Positions 1-6,683 of a stretch of DNA of 9,887 nt are shown in pieces. How positions within the stretch are numbered: position 1 is the first letter of the stretch; each line of letters opens with the position of its first letter. Origin of the DNA: Desulfurococcales archaeon (GTDB taxonomy: Archaea; Thermoproteota; Thermoprotei_A; Sulfolobales; Desulfurococcaceae); the NCBI GenBank assembly GCA_027083045.1, contig JALWQP010000179.1, forward strand, positions 1 through 9,887, in the 5' to 3' direction. Made by a program: the position numbers and the translations under genes. Below the pieces are notes generated by a model. The model was not told the origin of the DNA and did no database searches. It worked only from the letters and a program-made list of their open reading frames with translations.

Positions 1-1
1 C

Positions 2-187
2 ATAGATAAACTAAGGACAAGAGATGAAATTACATATTGTATTTCATGTGATTCCTTATTCGATCCAGTAAATTGTAAACACAGAATGTTTGCTAGTACC
101 TCGGATAATCTTGAGATCCTGTTAGAGAGATGCCGAGATCATAATTCGATCTGTGAGGTTATCAAGAATACTATGATTAAACGTTAG
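2..187 (+). CDS. C-terminal part of an unidentified Cys/His-containing protein (cut by window start)
   Basis: An open frame runs from the window edge to a TAG at 185-187 and gives the last 61 residues of a protein whose start lies outside. I do not recognise the family. The visible part holds a CxxC pair followed by a Cys-x-His (YCISCDSLFDPVNCKH, residues 13-28 of the fragment) and two later Cys residues, which may bind zinc. The rest is charged and looks helical. It lies on the same strand as TFS, 104 bases upstream of it, with a small hairpin between them. It could be the first gene of the replication/transcription cluster or an unrelated neighbour. Reading frame and strand are supported by the uninterrupted frame and by the Cys spacing only. 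Confidence 0.55.
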   Translation: MDKLRTRDEITYCISCDSLFDPVNCKHRMFASTSDNLEILLERCRDHNSICEVIKNTMIKR

Positions 188-199
188 AACACCAAATAC

Positions 200-220
200 T
201 TCTCTGTCATCAACGGAGAA
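200..220 (+). repeat. Small hairpin downstream of the first gene
   Basis: TTCTCTG at 200-206 can pair with CGGAGAA at 214-220 (seven pairs, one of them G-U) across a 7-base loop. It starts 13 bases after the TAG of the partial gene and lies upstream of the TFS promoter candidate. It could mark the 3' end of the upstream transcript, but archaeal termination does not need hairpins and a stem this short can arise by chance. Confidence 0.3.
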
Positions 221-225
221 TACTG

Positions 226-233
226 CTAATAAA
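226..233 (+). promoter_or_regulatory. TATA-like element upstream of TFS
   Basis: CTAATAAA lies 59 bases before the TTG start of TFS. Transcription starting about 25 bases downstream would give a leader of about 36 bases. The match to an archaeal TATA box is moderate and no clear BRE is visible, so this is tentative. Confidence 0.3.
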
Positions 234-291
234 CCAGTAAGATACATTACATTACTTCAAATAAGAGGTACGGGATTAAGGGCTGATAGAA

Positions 292-639
292 TTGCCGAGA
301 TTTTGTCCGAAATGTGGGGGTTTGATGAAGCCTGTCAAGAAAAAAGACGGTGTATATCTAGTTTGTATGAGATGCGGATATGCCGCCAAGGCATCGGCCA
401 CTGATCTCAAGGGATATAGGATCTCCAGGAAAATAAAACATACTGAAAAAGAAAAAACCATCGTGATAACCGAAGAAGAGCGTCTTAGAGGTCTTCCCAT
501 CACAAAAGAAGTAACTTGCCCTAAATGCGGGTTTCACGAAGCGTACTACTGGATGATACAAACCAGGGCGGCTGACGAGCCTCCTACAAGATTTTATAGA
601 TGCAGGAGATGCGGCTATGTATGGAGGGAATATGAATAA
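292..639 (+). CDS. tfs: Transcription factor S (TFS), archaeal TFIIS-like transcript cleavage factor
   Basis: This 115-residue protein has the two zinc ribbons of archaeal TFS. The N-terminal ribbon uses C5, C8, C25 and C28; the C-terminal ribbon uses C76, C79, C104 and C107. Between the last two Cys pairs sits RAADEPPTRFYRC with the acidic pair D95-E96 that TFIIS-type factors insert into the RNA polymerase active site to trigger cleavage of backtracked RNA. Length and layout match the family, whose members rescue arrested RNA polymerase. The start is TTG at 292, because residues MPRFCPKCGG give the usual N-terminus and no in-frame ATG precedes it; a weak GG-CTGAT stretch lies just upstream. 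The stop codon overlaps the ATG of the next gene by one base, so the two are probably translated together within the cluster leading to pcn, priS and GINS. Confidence 0.95.
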   Translation: MPRFCPKCGGLMKPVKKKDGVYLVCMRCGYAAKASATDLKGYRISRKIKHTEKEKTIVITEEERLRGLPITKEVTCPKCGFHEAYYWMIQTRAADEPPTRFYRCRRCGYVWREYE

Positions 640-827
640 TGTGTGGTGCCCGACCACAGACATGTGTAGATGTTAATGAGATATTAGCTATGCTAAGGCA
701 GCTCGAGGATATGCTTAGTGAGGCATATTTTGAAACACCACAGTATGTTGCATCGAAGCCTCTTATTTACAGATCATTACTGCTTGTTCGTTCTTTAGTA
801 GAAGAATATAGTCAGAGCAGGTCTTAG
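639..827 (+). CDS. Small hypothetical protein between TFS and PCNA
   Basis: A 62-residue protein that I do not recognise. Its ATG shares one base with the TFS stop codon, and GGAGGG at 623-628 lies 10 bases upstream, so it is well placed for coupled translation. It has two Cys near the start (C2, C9) and otherwise looks like two or three short helices: residues 11-31 are amphipathic and acidic, residues 42-56 are rich in Leu, Val and Arg. There is no signal peptide or membrane segment. Its place inside a TFS-PCNA-PriS-GINS cluster hints at a role near the transcription or replication machinery, but nothing in the sequence shows a function. No other ORF competes convincingly for this stretch. 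Confidence 0.7.
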   Translation: MCGARPQTCVDVNEILAMLRQLEDMLSEAYFETPQYVASKPLIYRSLLLVRSLVEEYSQSRS

Positions 828-832
828 AGAAT

Positions 833-842
833 CTATTAATAT
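833..842 (+). promoter_or_regulatory. TATA-like element for pcn
   Basis: CTATTAATAT lies in the 69-base gap between the 62-residue gene and pcn. A transcript starting about 25 bases downstream would begin near 864, exactly at a 13-bp palindrome, and would carry the ribosome binding site at 886. This is the only real gap in the cluster, so pcn-priS-GINS may have its own promoter. Confidence 0.4.
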
Positions 843-863
843 CGAGTAAAGATTATTCATAAA

Positions 864-876
864 GTGTACAGTACAC
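864..876. repeat. Perfect 13-bp palindrome in the pcn leader
   Basis: GTGTACAGTACAC has 6-bp arms around a single central A. It lies at the predicted pcn transcription start, between the TATA-like element and the ribosome binding site, where a repressor site would be expected. A palindrome with 6-bp arms is expected about twice by chance in a window this long, so position is the main reason to note it. Confidence 0.45.
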
Positions 877-885
877 CGTTCTTAT

Positions 886-892
886 GGGTGAT
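886..892 (+). promoter_or_regulatory. Ribosome binding site that sets the pcn start
   Basis: GGGTGAT is a strong match to the archaeal Shine-Dalgarno sequence (GGTGAT) and ends four bases before the TTG at 897. It argues against the longer reading from the GTG at 864, which would add 11 residues not normally present in PCNA. Confidence 0.7.
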
Positions 893-896
893 AATT

Positions 897-1643
897 TTGA
901 GGCTCCGATTCATTGACGCCAGAGTATGGAGATATGCGATGAACGCTATCGGCAAGATAATAGATGAAGCAGCATTTCGTTTCACCGGGGATGGATTGAA
1001 GCTAAGAGCTATAGATGCATCAAGGATCGTAATGGTCGACTTTACAATGAATAGAGAAAGCTTTGATGAATATGAAGTAAATAAAGAAGAAGTTGTTGGC
1101 GTGAATATGGAGGACCTAGTCAAGATCCTGAGGAGAGCAGTGAAGGAAGATCAGCTTCAACTGGAGACCTTGGAGGCTGGAAGATTGGCTGTAAGCTTTA
1201 TTGGTAAGGGCCGCAGGACTTTCATAATTCCAAGTCTTGAGACTTTAGCTGAAGAACTACCAGAGCTGAATATACCATTCACTGTCCATGTAAAGATGCT
1301 TCCATCAGTATTTAGAGATGTTGTGAAAGAACTTGAACCGATTAGTGATGCAATAGAGTTTATTGTAAAGAAAGACGAAAGAAAGGTAATCGCCAAAGCG
1401 TCCGGAGATATAGTCGAGGCAGAAATTGAACTTACAGAAGAGAGCGGTGCATTAATAGAATTCAACGCCGAAGAAGATGCTAGGGCGATATATACAATTG
1501 ATTACCTCTCAGATATATCGACAGCTGCCCAAGCGGCTAACGAACTAATATTAGAGCTAGCATCAGCTGTCCCATGCAAATTAGAATACATATTGCCCCA
1601 AGAAGGAAGGTTAGTGTTCTATGTCGCGCCCCGCGTCGAGTAA
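897..1643 (+). CDS. pcn: DNA polymerase sliding clamp (PCNA)
   Basis: The protein has 248 residues from the TTG at 897, the normal length for archaeal PCNA. It begins MRLRFIDARVWRYAMNAIGKIIDEAAF, written here only as the family-typical N-terminus, followed by the conserved centre-loop region LRAIDASRIVMVDF. The rest follows the two-domain clamp fold. PCNA encircles DNA as a trimer and tethers polymerase, FEN1, ligase and RFC clients. The open frame extends up to a GTG at 864, but the GGGTGAT just upstream of 897 and the family N-terminus favour the TTG. The 3' end overlaps priS by 23 bases, so the two are co-transcribed and probably translationally coupled. Some Crenarchaeota have two or three PCNA paralogues that form heterotrimers; whether this one acts alone cannot be told from the window. 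Confidence 0.95.
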   Translation: MRLRFIDARVWRYAMNAIGKIIDEAAFRFTGDGLKLRAIDASRIVMVDFTMNRESFDEYEVNKEEVVGVNMEDLVKILRRAVKEDQLQLETLEAGRLAVSFIGKGRRTFIIPSLETLAEELPELNIPFTVHVKMLPSVFRDVVKELEPISDAIEFIVKKDERKVIAKASGDIVEAEIELTEESGALIEFNAEEDARAIYTIDYLSDISTAAQAANELILELASAVPCKLEYILPQEGRLVFYVAPRVE

Positions 1644-2757
1644 TCTTAGGCATTTAAAAAGTCTTTTCAGACAATACTACTCGACAGGCTGTCTGGAAGA
1701 GCCGGCGTATATTCATATGAGAGAAATAGGCGTTCAATTAATAGGAGAGACGACTTATCGTAGGCATCTCTCTTTTCCCTCGATGACAATGTTGTACAAG
1801 TTCATTATAGAAAATCCTCCACTACATCTTTACTATTCTTCAGCCTATTACGATGATCCTTCTGCAAAGGATATGGGGGCAAAGGGGTGGCATGGCTCGG
1901 ATCTATTATTCGATATAGATGCAGATCATTACCAAGGATGTAATAATGCAATAACTTTTTGTACTAAATGCGGCAGGAGCTTCGAAGGAACATATAAACG
2001 ATGCCCATCATGTGGCTCTACAAATGTTATTGTTTATCCATTAATAAATTTTGACTGTATTAAAAGAGCATATAATGACGCGATAAAAATAAAATTGGTA
2101 TTGAACGATGATTTCGGACTAAAGAATATTAGGGTCTACTTTTCCGGGAATCGGGGATTCCATGTAAAGTGCTCTGACGACGAAATTCATGACCTTACTA
2201 GTGATGAGAGAAGAGAATTAGCAATGTATATATCATTGAATGGCTTAGAGCCTGCCTTGGTATTTCCACCAATAACTAAAAGGAAGATCGTGATTTTCAC
2301 CTCTCAAGAATATGGTATTAGAAAAAGGATTTTCACAGATTTAGATCATAAGGGCTTGTTGCGAAGAAGGGGCGTCATATATGAAGCTGATTACGATGAT
2401 GTATTATATTCTATTGAGGATAATCGAGTAGATATTGATACTGTTGTGACAATGGATATATCTCGATTGTCACGTTTTGGCGGCTCGATTAATGGCAAGT
2501 CGGGATTAGTTGTTTCCTCTATTGGTGAACAATTACCTAGTAGTTATGCGGATTTTTCTCCATGGGATGGAACGGTTGTTATTAAGCCAGTTGTAGATTT
2601 CTCTGGTCTACCTGTTCTAGGCAACAAACTTAACTTAAAGACTGGTATACCTATGCGTGTTAAAACGTATGTTGGAATATATCTAGCACTTAAGGGGCTT
2701 GCTAGAATAGAGAATGTAGAGGGGGTGGAGATAAGAAAATGTATGATATATTCCTGA
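1621..2757 (+). CDS. priS: DNA primase catalytic (small) subunit PriS
   Basis: This 378-residue protein is the archaeo-eukaryotic primase small subunit, which makes the RNA/DNA primer with PriL. The N-terminus contains the family pattern of a YY motif and RHLSF (47-52). The metal-binding aspartates are in FDIDAD (D98, D100). A zinc module follows with C114, C117, C128 and C131. The nucleotide-binding SGNRGFH motif is at 175-181. The late motif VDIDTVVTMD with RLSRFGGSINGKSGL-type sequence (270-296) supplies the third acidic residue, D273 or D279. Length fits crenarchaeal PriS. The ATG at 1621 lies inside the end of pcn and the gene end overlaps the GINS start by 19 bases, so pcn-priS-GINS form one translation-coupled unit. 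PriL is not in the window. Confidence 0.96.
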   Translation: MSRPASSNLRHLKSLFRQYYSTGCLEEPAYIHMREIGVQLIGETTYRRHLSFPSMTMLYKFIIENPPLHLYYSSAYYDDPSAKDMGAKGWHGSDLLFDIDADHYQGCNNAITFCTKCGRSFEGTYKRCPSCGSTNVIVYPLINFDCIKRAYNDAIKIKLVLNDDFGLKNIRVYFSGNRGFHVKCSDDEIHDLTSDERRELAMYISLNGLEPALVFPPITKRKIVIFTSQEYGIRKRIFTDLDHKGLLRRRGVIYEADYDDVLYSIEDNRVDIDTVVTMDISRLSRFGGSINGKSGLVVSSIGEQLPSSYADFSPWDGTVVIKPVVDFSGLPVLGNKLNLKTGIPMRVKTYVGIYLALKGLARIENVEGVEIRKCMIYS

Positions 2758-3236
2758 AGCTTGTTAGAGAGGAATTAACAACAGGAAAACTATTATCCCT
2801 GCCTGATGCAAAGATCAGTGATTTCCAAGACTTTATAAGATCATCTATTACAATACTACATAATACTCCATTAGAATCAAGAAAGTTCTTCATTGAAGCC
2901 TATAAGAAGGCCATAAGTGATGCTGAGAATTTGTTGAGAATAAGGGTTGCCAAGATATGTCTGGGTGCAAGACATGATGGTGAAACGTATGATTCGGAAA
3001 TGCTCGGTTCTATTAGAGCTATCATAGATTTCTACAGGGATCTTATCACTGGAGCATACATTATGCCTTCCAGGGACAGTGTTGTCATTAAGTTTAAAGC
3101 CGAGGTTAAGATTAACAGTAGAAGCTACAGGGCAGGTGATATAGCTCCTATAGATATAGGGAAAGCGTTAGGCTTATATATTCTTGGAGTAGCCGAACCT
3201 CTGAAACAACCTATATTTTATCATTTATTACTATAG
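2739..3236 (+). CDS. GINS complex subunit, Gins51/Gins15 type
   Basis: A 165-residue protein. Residues 1-105 look helical (the GINS A domain), including LLRIRVAKI at 65-73. The C-terminal part (about 114-155) reads like the small beta-rich GINS B domain: a VVIKFKAEV strand, then SYRAGDIAPIDIGKALGLYILGVAEPL-like sequence in which an aromatic, a Gly-Asp turn, a Pro-Ile and an AlaLeu-helix match the family pattern. The A-then-B order marks the Gins51 (Gins15) class rather than Gins23. GINS joins MCM and Cdc45/RecJ-like protein in the replicative helicase and contacts primase. In Sulfolobus, gins15 also lies beside the primase gene, which supports the call. The ATG at 2739 is preceded by GGGGGTGGAG at 2721-2730 and overlaps priS. 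The gene ends 14 bases before a convergent gene. Confidence 0.85.
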   Translation: MYDIFLKLVREELTTGKLLSLPDAKISDFQDFIRSSITILHNTPLESRKFFIEAYKKAISDAENLLRIRVAKICLGARHDGETYDSEMLGSIRAIIDFYRDLITGAYIMPSRDSVVIKFKAEVKINSRSYRAGDIAPIDIGKALGLYILGVAEPLKQPIFYHLLL

Positions 3237-3250
3237 TTTGTATGGTTTCT

Positions 3251-3637
3251 CTAGATGATCATGTAGTAGTATAACAATAAGATCGACAAAATTGTTAGAC
3301 CTAGCAGGCCAACGATTAACGTTAAATATATGCGTGCAACCCCGGTCTCCTTCAAAGATCTGAATCCTTTAGGTTGCAGGGTGGGCTCAAAATGCGGTAT
3401 TATGAATGCGATGAACAGGCTCAACAGCATAACGACCGTAACGACTAATGGGATCCCAATTACTTGTATACTGGTTAAACCATAGTTCTCAAAATACACC
3501 GTGAGTGCACGCACCCATCCGGGAACAATCGCTATAATTATGAGGCCGAATAATACAAGTACTAGTTTTGAGCTTTTCTCGATAACATAATCAAACTCCA
3601 AGATATAGCTCAGATGCTCCCTCTTTATCCTGGGCAC
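3251..3637 (-). CDS. Small three-helix membrane protein, unknown function
   Basis: A protein of 128 residues (131 from the alternative GTG at 3646) that I do not recognise. After a short charged N-terminus (PRIKREH) it has three hydrophobic segments, at about 24-41, 57-81 and 101-128. Segments two and three are separated by a polar loop with HFEP and PKGFRSLKE. There is no signal peptide cleavage site and no catalytic motif. I chose the GTG at 3637 because GGGTG (3648-3644) lies six bases upstream, while the GTG at 3646 falls inside that ribosome binding site. It converges on the GINS gene and diverges from the STT3-like gene, sharing a symmetric promoter with the latter, so a common membrane or envelope role is possible but not shown. 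Confidence 0.65.
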   Translation of the reverse strand: MPRIKREHLSYILEFDYVIEKSSKLVLVLFGLIIIAIVPGWVRALTVYFENYGLTSIQVIGIPLVVTVVMLLSLFIAFIIPHFEPTLQPKGFRSLKETGVARIYLTLIVGLLGLTILSILLLYYYMII

Positions 3638-3707
3638 ATTCTCCACCCGTTATGCAATCATGCATTGGTACATGACGGCCTAACAGACTGTATTAGCTCT
3701 TTCTGGT

Positions 3708-3725
3708 AAATAAACAAATTTATTT
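3708..3725. promoter_or_regulatory. Symmetric A+T element: divergent TATA boxes
   Basis: AAATAAA (3708-3714) and TTTATTT (3719-3725) are perfect inverted copies separated by CAAA. On the + strand, TTTATTT would start transcription near 3748, just before the ribosome binding site at 3767. On the - strand it would start near 3685 and give a leader of about 48 bases for the small membrane protein. One palindrome could thus serve both genes. Confidence 0.5.
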
Positions 3726-3766
3726 TGCACGGCCGTAATGCTTCTTAATATTGGTTCTAGGGACGT

Positions 3767-3771
3767 GGTGA
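3767..3771 (+). promoter_or_regulatory. Ribosome binding site that sets the STT3-like start
   Basis: GGTGA ends eight bases before the ATG at 3780. The earlier in-frame ATG at 3738 has no such site and would lie upstream of the transcription start predicted from the TATA element, so translation most likely begins at 3780. Confidence 0.6.
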
Positions 3772-3779
3772 CGCTGGAA

Positions 3780-5822
3780 ATGAGTAAAAAGATGTTATTA
3801 GCTGGTGTGATCCTACTGGTTATATCGTTGGTATGGTATTTCTACATATGCTTCGTTCTCGACGGTGCGAAATGGAGTGTCATGGATGGCGTAATAGCAT
3901 GGTTTCATCAACACGTGATCCAATATATCCGTTCTGGAGGAGATCTAATGGTTGATGCCCATCTAAGATTTGTTTCCCCGAGGAACCTCCTCTATTCACC
4001 GATACTTGTCGATAGGATTGTTGCAGCAGTAAATATGGTTCCGGGTTATTGGACTTTGATAACTGGTGCTCTATTCATAGTGATGGTTTTCTTGGTATCG
4101 ATCTATGTGTTCAGAAACGGCATTACTGCTGGTCTAGCAGCTATCTTATTCGCTACAACGCCGAGCTTCGTCTATTGGTTCAAGTATAACAACTATGGAG
4201 ATTACACGTTGCAATTCCTATGGTTGATCGCTATCTTAGTTATCGGCGTCGGGATCAAGCGTAACAACAAGATCATAATGATTCTCGGCTCTATAGTGGG
4301 CGGGTTGCTATGGATATTATGGAGCGGTGGCTGGGTAACGCTGCTCGTTTACGCGGGTTTCCTCTCATTACTTATATACGCTGGCAGAATAAAGCCCACT
4401 CATCTTGTTCCAGCAATCTCCCTGCTGGTCATTTCGCCCCTCCTCAATATTGTTACACAAACATATTTCATCACATTCTACCACGTACTCGGCTACGCCG
4501 CCCTAGCAATAATGACTATCGTGTCGTTCATAGAGTATCGGATAATCAGGACTTCAGGTCCGCTGACCAGGGTTTCGTGGAGATTAATAGGAGTAGTAGC
4601 TGGCGCCGCTCTTACGGTGGCTGTAGCACTAGTCGTAAACCAATGCTATAATCTCGTCAACTACCCGGCATTCATAAAGCCTTACGAACTACCCCTTGAT
4701 CTGGGCGTTCTGGGAGTACTATCTCTGCTGGCCTTCATAGTATTATTACGTGGCCGTTTTCTCGGCAATCTTGAAGCCAGTTTTACTGCTTATGCCCTCT
4801 TTGCAGGATTCATAATAGGATTACTGGGCGGCTTTGTCGATCATACAATGCCGGTATTCACCATTGCCTCTATAGCCCCCCTCGTAGCTTATAGTATCTA
4901 TATTATAGCATCGTTTACGTTTCGTCATACTGAGAGGCTAAAGAGTGCCGGGGTTAAGATAGCCTACATTCTCGGCATCTCATGGATATTGATAGGTTCA
5001 ATTATGGCTGGTGCCTTACCATCATATGCGATGATAAACGAGCCTCCAAGAATATATTATGGTGATCTAACTAAGAGCCTGATAGGAAATGCAACGATCA
5101 CTAATCCCCCTCTCGTTCAAGCCCTAGATTTTATCAGAGAAAACACCACTGGCAATACTCTGATCATATGTTACTGGGGCTATAGCTACTGGGTTGTTGG
5201 ATATATTAATAACGCCTACACAATTGCTGATCCTGATGGGACACTCTATGGCAAAAGATTGATCTCATGGTTCTTCATGAGCGACGAATATACAGCTATT
5301 AACTTGATAAAGCAAATTGTCGAGAACAGTAAGGACGTGAACGTATACGTGCTAGTTGCTGAAGCCATTAGTATCGAGAAAACCATGGGCGCTTCAAGCC
5401 TTAAACTAGCGTATATAGGACGCGTAATTCCGGGCCCAAGAACAACTACTGGTGAACAAACACTATATTATCAGCCAGTAGGCGATATTGCACGAATACC
5501 AACATATATATCGGGAACAGGTAAAACACTTGCATTTTACCTAGATACCTACCGTGTAAGATCCTTATTTGAGGTGCCGTTGGCCTGGAATAATGTTACT
5601 GAGCAGACAATGGTTGTTCGGCTTATACTCAATGCCATAAAAGCGCTGGGGTATCAGCCAATAAACGGTGTGTTATCGGAGCGGCCTATAACTAATATAC
5701 CAGGCCTAAAGTTCTTTAAGTTGGAAAAGGCATTCATTGAGCCGCTATACAATGTCACGGCAGGGTTTAGATCGTTCCAGGTATCATATATGGTAGCAGT
5801 ATATAAGGTTGAGCTTCCATAA
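3780..5822 (+). CDS. STT3/AglB-like membrane glycosyltransferase with degenerate WWDYG motif
   Basis: The protein has 680 residues from the ATG at 3780 (694 from 3738). It has a short basic N-terminus, a first membrane helix, then D36 in VMDGVIAWFHQHV, which fits the first catalytic Asp of oligosaccharyltransferases. Next come AGLAAILFATTPSF, an NYGDYT segment (D141) in place of the second acidic motif, and WILWSGGW (178-185), all laid out as in AglB/STT3. About a dozen membrane helices end near residue 413, followed by a soluble domain. E303 in KPYE could be the external-loop Glu. The sequon-binding WWDYG motif reads YWGYS (465-469), so the Asp is Gly. Four N-x-T sequons (N437, N455, N605, N658) lie in the soluble domain, consistent with an outside location. 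It is short for AglB. It may be a second OST with changed specificity or an inactive paralogue. Confidence 0.8.
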   Translation: MSKKMLLAGVILLVISLVWYFYICFVLDGAKWSVMDGVIAWFHQHVIQYIRSGGDLMVDAHLRFVSPRNLLYSPILVDRIVAAVNMVPGYWTLITGALFIVMVFLVSIYVFRNGITAGLAAILFATTPSFVYWFKYNNYGDYTLQFLWLIAILVIGVGIKRNNKIIMILGSIVGGLLWILWSGGWVTLLVYAGFLSLLIYAGRIKPTHLVPAISLLVISPLLNIVTQTYFITFYHVLGYAALAIMTIVSFIEYRIIRTSGPLTRVSWRLIGVVAGAALTVAVALVVNQCYNLVNYPAFIKPYELPLDLGVLGVLSLLAFIVLLRGRFLGNLEASFTAYALFAGFIIGLLGGFVDHTMPVFTIASIAPLVAYSIYIIASFTFRHTERLKSAGVKIAYILGISWILIGSIMAGALPSYAMINEPPRIYYGDLTKSLIGNATITNPPLVQALDFIRENTTGNTLIICYWGYSYWVVGYINNAYTIADPDGTLYGKRLISWFFMSDEYTAINLIKQIVENSKDVNVYVLVAEAISIEKTMGASSLKLAYIGRVIPGPRTTTGEQTLYYQPVGDIARIPTYISGTGKTLAFYLDTYRVRSLFEVPLAWNNVTEQTMVVRLILNAIKALGYQPINGVLSERPITNIPGLKFFKLEKAFIEPLYNVTAGFRSFQVSYMVAVYKVELP

Positions 5823-5827
5823 TTTTT
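5823..5827 (+). terminator. Oligo-T terminator candidate
   Basis: Five T residues directly follow the TAA of the STT3-like gene. Archaeal RNA polymerase can terminate at such runs. The short gap to aIF2-alpha leaves read-through possible. Confidence 0.35.
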
Positions 5828-5868
5828 CACTACATGAGAGTGTATCGGTAAAAAAAGACCAATTATTA

Positions 5869-5873
5869 GGTGA
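5869..5873 (+). promoter_or_regulatory. Ribosome binding site for aIF2-alpha
   Basis: GGTGA lies six bases before the GTG at 5880 and supports that start codon, which also gives the family-typical N-terminus of a few residues before the S1 domain. Confidence 0.6.
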
Positions 5874-5879
5874 ACGGCT

Positions 5880-6683
5880 GTGCCTATACCAAGAAAAGAA
5901 TTACCCCGTGTAGGAGAATATGTTGTGGCGACGGTCAAGAAGATCTTCGATTATGGTGCCTACGTCACTCTTGATGAGTACAACGATATGGAAGCGTATC
6001 TCCCTTGGAGCGAAGTAGCATCTAGATGGGTTAGAAACATAAGAGATGTAATCCGCGAAAACCAGAAGATAGTTGTTAAGGTCATTCGTGTTAATAGACG
6101 AAGAAAAACAGTTGATGTATCTCTTAAAAAAGTCCCGGACAATGAGAGAAGGCGGAAGATGCTATGGTGGAAACGCTATCTGAAAGCTTCAAAGATTATT
6201 GAGCTGGTGGCTGGAAAGATCGGTAAATCGATAGAAGAAGCCTACAAAGAAGTTGTGTGGAAACTCGAAGACTATTACGGCGATCCGCTATACGGTCTTG
6301 AGGAAGCAGTGCTCCGTGGCCCCGACGCGTTACGAGAAGCGAGTATACCGGAGGAATGGATAGAGCCGCTCTATAATGAAGCGCTCCGCCATGTTAAGGT
6401 TAAAATGGTTAGAATACGTGGGATCCTAACGTTGAGATGTTTAAAACCTGATGGTGTAGAGAGAATAAGAGAAGTTCTTAAGACCATTGAAGAAAACATT
6501 GTTGATGAGGAGCAGAAAGTTAAGGGGCGTGTTTATCTACTTGGTTCGCCGAGGTACGTACTAGAGATAACTGCTCCGGACTATAAGACAGCTGAGAAAA
6601 TACTGGGCAATGCATTGAAGAAAGCCGAAAAACTCGCTAAGAAACTGGGTGTTGAAATTAGCTTTGAGCGTGAGAAGCGTTGA
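5880..6683 (+). CDS. Translation initiation factor aIF2, alpha subunit
   Basis: A 267-residue protein of the normal aIF2-alpha length. Residues 10-85 form the S1-type OB domain (VGEYVVATVKKIFDYGAYVTL, with LPWSEVASRWVRNIRDVI after it, the segment matching the region around eukaryotic Ser51). A helical middle domain follows (about 88-175). The C-terminal alpha/beta domain (about 176-267) contacts the gamma subunit. Together with the beta and gamma subunits it brings initiator Met-tRNA to the small ribosomal subunit. The start is GTG, with GGTGA six bases upstream. Its end overlaps the TTG of nop10, an aIF2-alpha/nop10 pairing common in archaea. The ribosomal genes L44e and S27e, which often precede it, are absent; the STT3-like gene is there instead. 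Confidence 0.95.
   Translation: MPIPRKELPRVGEYVVATVKKIFDYGAYVTLDEYNDMEAYLPWSEVASRWVRNIRDVIRENQKIVVKVIRVNRRRKTVDVSLKKVPDNERRRKMLWWKRYLKASKIIELVAGKIGKSIEEAYKEVVWKLEDYYGDPLYGLEEAVLRGPDALREASIPEEWIEPLYNEALRHVKVKMVRIRGILTLRCLKPDGVERIREVLKTIEENIVDEEQKVKGRVYLLGSPRYVLEITAPDYKTAEKILGNALKKAEKLAKKLGVEISFEREKR

Noticed and set aside
200..216. Possible box C/D RNA on the - strand (TTGATGA)
   Set aside because: No box D (CTGA) lies at a suitable distance on that strand, and the first base deviates from the RTGATGA consensus.
864..896. N-terminal extension of PCNA from the GTG at 864
   Set aside because: It adds residues not found in PCNA, and a strong GGGTGAT lies within it, just upstream of the TTG at 897.
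1157..1465. 102-residue Ser-rich - strand frame opposite PCNA
   Set aside because: A shadow of the conserved PCNA coding sequence, with low-complexity composition.
4310..4651. 113-residue + strand frame inside the STT3-like gene
   Set aside because: It is an out-of-frame shadow; the covering frame has continuous membrane helices and family motifs.
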